From: Bacteroidota bacterium
GTDB taxonomy: Bacteria > Bacteroidota > Bacteroidia > B-17B0 > Aurantibacillaceae
Assembly: GCA_947474485.1 (NCBI GenBank)
Contig: CANJJP010000036.1
Span: forward strand, 1 to 9,637
DNA: 9,637 nt
Direction: 5' to 3'
Shown in pieces: positions 8,401 through 9,637 of the stretch. The translations under genes and the position numbers were made by a program. The notes under the pieces were generated by a model, which saw nothing but the letters and a program-made list of their open reading frames with translations, was not told the origin of the DNA and searched no databases. Within the stretch, counting starts at the first letter, position 1. Each line of letters starts with the position of its first letter.

Positions 8401-9044
8401 CTATCATTTGATTTTGGGAGATAAACAATGGACTTGTTTTTTTTCTTTTTATCGTTACTTGTAATAAAGTCTTCTGGTTTTACGAGTAGTTTCCCCCCAA
8501 TATCCGAAAGATTATAACTTCTAAAATAATCTCCCTCTGCTAATTGTTTTTTTTCTAAAACTACTAATTCGTTCAAATCACTTAATAAACGCTTCCCATT
8601 TTTACAGGATTGTATTTCTCGATCAACTTTAAGTTTTTTAGCCATTGAGCTAGAGGCAATCTCTTTGTATTGTGTATAAAGTTTAATTGCATCGTCAAAT
8701 CTAAAATTAGAATGGTAAGCTTTTGCCAAATAAAATCTCGCTTCTTTTTCAGCATCCTGAATGTTTTTATTGGCAAACTCCAAATACGAATAACATTTTT
8801 TCTTATCCGACTCATTAAATAACATACAAACACCTAATCGGTAATTGTAATTGGGATCTTTAGGATAATTAGAAACTAATTGCGAATATGCCTTATATGC
8901 TTGCGCATATTCCTCATCTTCAAAATGTTTAGCAGCTTGCTTTTTTAACTCGTCTTCATTTCCGTATTGAGAAAAACCTTTCGTAGTGTTTAAGAAAACA
9001 ATGCAAATAACAAATACAATCTTAACCCAACGGCATGAAAACAT
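2442..9044 (-). CDS. Giant PorE-like envelope protein: TPR, PD40 propeller, Asn-rich/coiled-coil stalk, three SPOR-like domains
   Basis: The protein has 2200 residues from the ATG at 9044. The frame stays open to a GTG at 9140, but the ATG is chosen because a signal peptide starts there (MFSCRWVKIVFVICIVFL, cleavage near GFSQ at 23-26). Domains in order: TPR-like helices about 27-150; a WD40-like PD40 propeller about 200-342, with three blades (LFYSSYGTSENKDIF; VLYFASQGHNSMGGYDIF; TAYFSSTRQSPNGKIDVY); and a carboxypeptidase-regulatory-like sandwich about 350-425. From 484 to 1773 Asn-rich linkers alternate with charged helical, coiled-coil-like segments (about 524-789, 836-930, 965-1300, 1440-1575, 1605-1700). 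Three SPOR-like domains end the protein (1806-1878, 1959-2031, 2112-2184). SPOR domains usually bind denuded peptidoglycan. The N-terminal order matches T9SS PorE and PD40-OmpA proteins, but no OmpA domain is present. No Cys is seen after residue 147. I infer a periplasmic or outer-membrane-linked cell-wall anchor; its function is unknown. No clear promoter was found. Confidence 0.9.
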   Translation of the reverse strand: MFSCRWVKIVFVICIVFLNTTKGFSQYGNEDELKKQAAKHFEDEEYAQAYKAYSQLVSNYPKDPNYNYRLGVCMLFNESDKKKCYSYLEFANKNIQDAEKEARFYLAKAYHSNFRFDDAIKLYTQYKEIASSSMAKKLKVDREIQSCKNGKRLLSDLNELVVLEKKQLAEGDYFRSYNLSDIGGKLLVKPEDFITSNDKKKKNKSIVYLPKSNDRLFYSSYGTSENKDIFIVRKLPNGEWSKPENLGLPVNTEFDEDYPFLHPNGKVLYFASQGHNSMGGYDIFKSELDEATGKWKAPVNMDFPINTPNDDILFVTDSLEKTAYFSSTRQSPNGKIDVYKINTERRPPEFIYIKGNVIKKENDQRQDSKITIKDINAGADIGSFQADVLGNYLMKIPNGGKFIFTFETIGFTTQSEGVDVPVNNSLVPYRQLASYNDKKLVLQNLFTTNKDNENDYLQYLEIIEQKSKMEVNSSDFTSSNVVANNNNTSTNNNTAKNNNTNNSGTRTNNTSNNETTNTNNNSNLSNTQLEKIAFTDTEELKLEAIKLKSDANDAFTFVENQKFEASQKNKEALIAIEAANNEQNINKKDELQNKANQLQEEAKKLENQSKLAENIARNLENDANLKQKEADLQLKYAEQLKEVNSTKNNKEALAKLENIQKELEALSKEKNNVDELSNSINADIKRKEEELTKLEPLVKKNQNEVTDLEAEIKNVDLEINNTKDKDLKNNLIAQRDELNNELAAKKNELKTNKDKYDFVNNEKETLKSQADFANNMISQVKADENVAAVSNNNNTNVNNTNINKNESNTIGNEVNNTSNNTNNNNSNNNVGANNPIEFTNIKEQKESKINELNKAPESSKRYEDQKQLNNELLAEIAKEIESKKAELKIAKKIDEKKNLSAKIKELEALKIDKESDNTIFDSKIAYQKNLESNSNNNVVTNNENNNPINNNPNNISTTNSGNVTEQINELNELNKTGNNNQELFTPTFTNNEALQLKNKAESDYLAAVNKGKISETKLNEIKNSSSVSTPDDFANRSSKLNAEIDQLYKEASNLRKEANSLTANAKADKINKAKEKEALSANKKLELAQLIVKENEAKFELNQKIIDEYIAANGNKSNLEILKAGDLINESSTLYKQAVKIEEEANAEQDIAAKAASYGNVEEKEMEALAKQEQAIAILKKNNTSFEPKSKSSSSENNVVSVKLDEVKREIQQKNNDINNSLVLLIEANEKEYSTVLNSVSGNNNPEINKLKSKAEELKNKAEKEKQESIGLQSASEKNEKLVNANKLYQEAINQLKDASKIPAATDNNPNNVATNINNTGNNTNENNNTNNVATNNNTGNNANENNNSNNFITNNNNTGNNTSENNNTNNVTTNNNNSGNNTNKINNTNNIATNNNNTGSNTNESNNVSANNTVSANGNNNVNNAENNTNITATTITIVPNSSKLSPTEIAKVKESEEYKNYIALENDAKKYNDIAIKESDKATAYYNQAGFYLKESNDLRIETDKMLDGEDRKLKLDQATKLDHLANEYKAKGDSVRELASNTSAFADSKKMESEAYASTVDKKTMDKILAVNDNTANNNSTNNNSAVANNTTDNNNTASANKFEGSSDGFKTNATKLENDLKTFETAEESQANLEAQNQILEKYNSAIDKEIAGENKKLATANPPQKTAINNRIKALESQKITNNKSVAANKTKITTIVSNNGIANNSSNNNNTNNNSNNTPNNNNTVNNSNNTASNNNLANNNNTVNNSNNTASNNNIANNNSENTTNNTSPISGTDLKISNNNAYSANKPIPIDEKLPAGIIFAVQIGAFKNQIPNDLFKGLSPLRGETTDKGLIRYQAGRFMKFEYANGVKNDLKKLGYKDAFVVVYKDGQKIPLGEAFNILKGNGVNITVNPNETAGITINVNVPSANTVNATLANNNSPSNNTTDYSTANTNTTNEVVPVASKEISGIQGMLFTVQIGVYSNNVSASQLFNLNPIYREQIPSGNFRYTAGIYSNIDKVKADRQKVNDLGIKDAFVSAYLNGQRIKISDALAKLGSGENVLFPTDSPIQFNGQGSTIITTPPETTTPVVNNTTTNNNKLQPFSNGVTQGPQATPENGVKIGDEGVTFKVQIGAYKNQVPANVANNFLKIKEWPIQANQINGLYIYSIGSFVDAKSARPLLENAKQNGIADAYITVYKDGKKLYGAAASELLNK
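2493..3629 (-). repeat. Three diverged SPOR-like domain copies encoded in tandem
   Basis: The domains lie at 3411-3629, 2952-3170 and 2493-2711 (minus strand order). Each is about 73 residues and follows the pattern FxVQIGxYxN...(L/N)xxY..G.(F/Y)...........K..G..DA(F/Y)(V/I)..Y.(D/N)G(Q/K). Copies 1 and 3 share VQIGAFKNQIP / VQIGAYKNQVP and VVYKDGQK / TVYKDGKK. Copy 2 differs more (VQIGVYSNNV; SAYLNGQRI). They are separated by linkers of about 80 residues rich in N, T, S and P. The copies are similar as protein but not as DNA, so the duplication is old, unlike the DNA repeats elsewhere in this gene. The fold assignment is by pattern recognition. Confidence 0.75.
3726..3938 (-). repeat. Asn-rich linker before the first SPOR-like domain (residues 1703-1773)
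   Basis: About 70 residues made almost only of N, S, T, A and V. It contains the 57-bp tandem duplication listed separately. On the plus strand it reads as G/T-rich GTT, ATT and TTG runs. AAT and AAC codons are mixed, so it is not a simple expansion of one trinucleotide. Confidence 0.85.
3757..3870 (-). repeat. 57-bp tandem duplication, two copies with two differences
   Basis: Copies at 3757-3813 and 3814-3870 are identical except at base 5 (T/A) and base 18 (T/C) of the unit. Each encodes 19 residues of the pattern NNNNTVNNSNNTASNNN plus (L/I)A. The unit is a multiple of three, so gain or loss keeps the reading frame. The near identity indicates a recent duplication compared with the more diverged 60-bp array at 4821-5108. 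Confidence 0.9.
4233..4319 (-). repeat. Asn-rich linker (residues 1576-1604)
   Basis: A short linker of about 29 residues, mostly N with T, S, A and D, between the helical segments 1440-1575 and 1605-1700 of the giant protein. No clear internal DNA period was noticed. Confidence 0.75.
4752..5126 (-). repeat. Longest Asn-rich linker (residues 1307-1431)
   Basis: About 125 residues, more than half Asn, the rest mainly T, S, V, A and G with few charged residues. It separates the helical segment 965-1300 from that at 1440-1575. Most of it is the five-copy array of about 60 bp at 4821-5108; the remainder (4752-4820) is Asn-rich without a clear period. Confidence 0.85.
4821..5108 (-). repeat. Five-copy minisatellite with a unit of about 60 bp
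   Basis: The encoded copies run 20, 19, 20, 20 and 17 residues, with a consensus of the form (V/I)ATNNNNTGNNTNE followed by NNNTNN. The second copy lacks one Asn codon and the last is cut short. On the plus strand the period is visible as recurring GTTGTTTCC(A/T/G)GTATT segments about 60 bases apart. Copies have diverged by substitutions but keep the frame, as expected of an in-frame variable-number repeat. Confidence 0.85.
6156..6254 (-). repeat. Asn-rich linker (residues 931-963)
   Basis: About 33 residues dominated by N, with P, S, T, V and I, between the helical segments 836-930 and 965-1300 of the giant protein. Two Pro residues within NNNP motifs make a helix unlikely. Confidence 0.75.
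6543..6677 (-). repeat. Asn-rich linker (residues 790-834)
   Basis: About 45 residues, mostly N with T, V, S, I, G and a few K or E, following the first long helical segment (524-789) of the giant protein. The mixture of AAT and AAC codons again argues against recent single-triplet expansion. Confidence 0.8.
7476..7595 (-). repeat. First Asn-rich linker (residues 484-523)
   Basis: About 40 residues of N, T and S with few others. It marks the boundary between the PorE-like N-terminal globular part and the long stalk of the giant protein. Confidence 0.8.
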
Positions 9045-9077
9045 ACAGTTTAAACGAGGAACACTCGATTTATGTTC

Positions 9078-9090
9078 GTTAAATTTTAAC
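9078..9090. promoter_or_regulatory. Palindrome GTTAAATTTTAAC upstream of the giant gene
   Basis: A perfect inverted repeat with 6-base arms and a 1-base centre, 34 to 46 bases before the ATG of the giant gene. It is preceded by TTC, giving TTCGTTAA...TTAAC, the same frame of bases as the palindrome at 9218-9229. A shared operator is possible; chance is also possible in AT-rich DNA. Confidence 0.3.
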
Positions 9091-9206
9091 AAAATAGCTA
9101 ATTTATACCTTAAGATGCGAAATAAGCACAATTTGCACACTATATCTCTAAATGAGTTTTTATTTATAAGGTATTGTTTGTTAATTATTTATAACGCAAT
9201 AAAACC

Positions 9207-9237
9207 CTGAAATTTTCGTTAATATTAACTAACTTTG
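9207..9237 (+). promoter_or_regulatory. Promoter-like element of the FnIII-protein gene
   Basis: TAACTTTG (9230-9237) is an exact match to the Bacteroidota -7 consensus TAnnTTTG. Twenty bases upstream is CTG (9207-9209), only a partial match to the -33 TTG. The ATG begins six bases after the -7 box, so transcription from here would give a leaderless or almost leaderless mRNA. Confidence 0.45.
9218..9229. promoter_or_regulatory. Palindrome GTTAATATTAAC in the promoter spacer
   Basis: A perfect 12-base palindrome directly abutting the -7 box of the FnIII-protein gene, within the space between its -33 and -7 positions. A protein bound here would be expected to block RNA polymerase. It resembles the palindrome at 9078-9090 (both TTCGTTAA, 2 or 3 bases, TTAAC). 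Confidence 0.3.
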
Positions 9238-9242
9238 TATTA

Positions 9243-9637
9243 ATGCTAAAAAATTGGCAAATATCTTTTTTTTTACTTCTTAATCTTTTGACAATTAGGA
9301 GTTTAGCTTTCGTGAATTCCCCTAGTGTTTCATGTGTTCAAGTGTTATCCAATGGTGATGTTACCATTTCTTGGCAACAACCTACCGATGTTTCTGGCGA
9401 ATTTATTAGTTACAATGTTTTTTCATCAAACACCTTAAATGGAACTTACACACCCGTTGCAATTCTTAATTCTTATTCAACTATTTCTTATACTCATTTA
9501 GGTGCAGGTGCAACAAGCACTCAACCAAAGTTCTATTATATTACAACAACCTCTTCTGGCCCTGTTACTCAGCCAGCTAGAGATACTGTACGAACAATTT
9601 TTCTTTTTGTAACAAATCCGTTAAATGGTGTTGCCTA
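9243..9637 (+). CDS. Secreted FnIII-domain surface protein, N-terminal part
   Basis: The 3' part lies beyond the window; 131 codons are visible from the ATG at 9243. Residues 1-23 are a signal peptide (Lys3, a Phe/Leu-rich core, likely cleavage after SLA). Residues about 26-130 look like a fibronectin type III domain: SVSCVQVLSNGDVTISWQQP with its conserved Trp, then FISYNVFSSNTLNGTYTPV, and a later strand FYYITTTSSG. In Bacteroidota this start is typical of large cell-surface or gliding-associated proteins with FnIII/PKD repeats and a C-terminal T9SS or gliding-motility-associated domain, neither of which can be seen here. It is divergent from the giant gene, sharing the 198-bp region between them. 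A specific function cannot be given. Confidence 0.75.
   Translation, partial: MLKNWQISFFLLLNLLTIRSLAFVNSPSVSCVQVLSNGDVTISWQQPTDVSGEFISYNVFSSNTLNGTYTPVAILNSYSTISYTHLGAGATSTQPKFYYITTTSSGPVTQPARDTVRTIFLFVTNPLNGVA

Noticed and set aside
8582..8833. Minus-strand ORF of 83 codons inside the TPR-coding part
   Set aside because: It is in another frame of the giant gene, which has recognisable TPR-like sequence there.
9045..9140. Upstream extension of the giant gene to a GTG at 9140
   Set aside because: The extra 32 residues would put a basic, non-signal stretch before a clear signal peptide that begins at the ATG at 9044.
8986..9210. Plus-strand ORF across the divergent region
   Set aside because: Overlaps the signal-peptide coding region and promoter area; no signal peptide, motif or promoter of its own.

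Overview
The window is AT-rich DNA from a member of the Bacteroidota, most likely of the Flavobacteriales/Cytophagales type. Evidence for this is: a cytophagalysin-type (M43) metalloprotease start, a signal-peptide plus FnIII surface protein of the kind usually exported by type IX secretion (T9SS), a TPR plus PD40-propeller plus carboxypeptidase-regulatory-like protein resembling T9SS PorE, and promoter-like TAnnTTTG boxes in place of sigma70 consensus elements. No tRNA, rRNA, CRISPR array, transposase or phage gene was seen.

Layout. 1-730 (-): 5' part of a secreted M43 zinc-protease gene, cut by the window edge before its catalytic motif. 731-823: short gap with a probable weak terminator and promoter. 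824-1966 (-): a complete trans-sulfuration PLP enzyme (cystathionine gamma-synthase/gamma-lyase type). 1967-2089: divergent promoter region. 2090-2434 (+): a small ArsC/Spx-family thioredoxin-fold protein. 2442-9044 (-): one giant gene, about 6.6 kb and 2200 codons, convergent with the ArsC-like gene and only 7 bp from it. 9045-9242: divergent regulatory region carrying two related palindromes. 9243-9637 (+): start of a secreted FnIII-domain protein, cut by the window edge.

The giant protein is the remarkable object. It starts like PorE-type envelope proteins: signal peptide, TPRs, a WD40-like (PD40) propeller and a small beta-sandwich. The OmpA-like peptidoglycan-binding end expected in PorE is absent. 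In its place are about 1300 residues of alternating charged helical (coiled-coil-like) segments and asparagine-rich, prion-like linkers, ending in three SPOR-like domains. Two linkers are built from DNA tandem repeats (five copies of about 60 bp; two nearly identical copies of 57 bp), so the length of the protein may vary between strains. I infer a periplasmic or outer-membrane-associated protein that reaches to and binds peptidoglycan. Its exact job is unknown. The enzyme genes at 824-2434 look like ordinary housekeeping and show no functional link to it.
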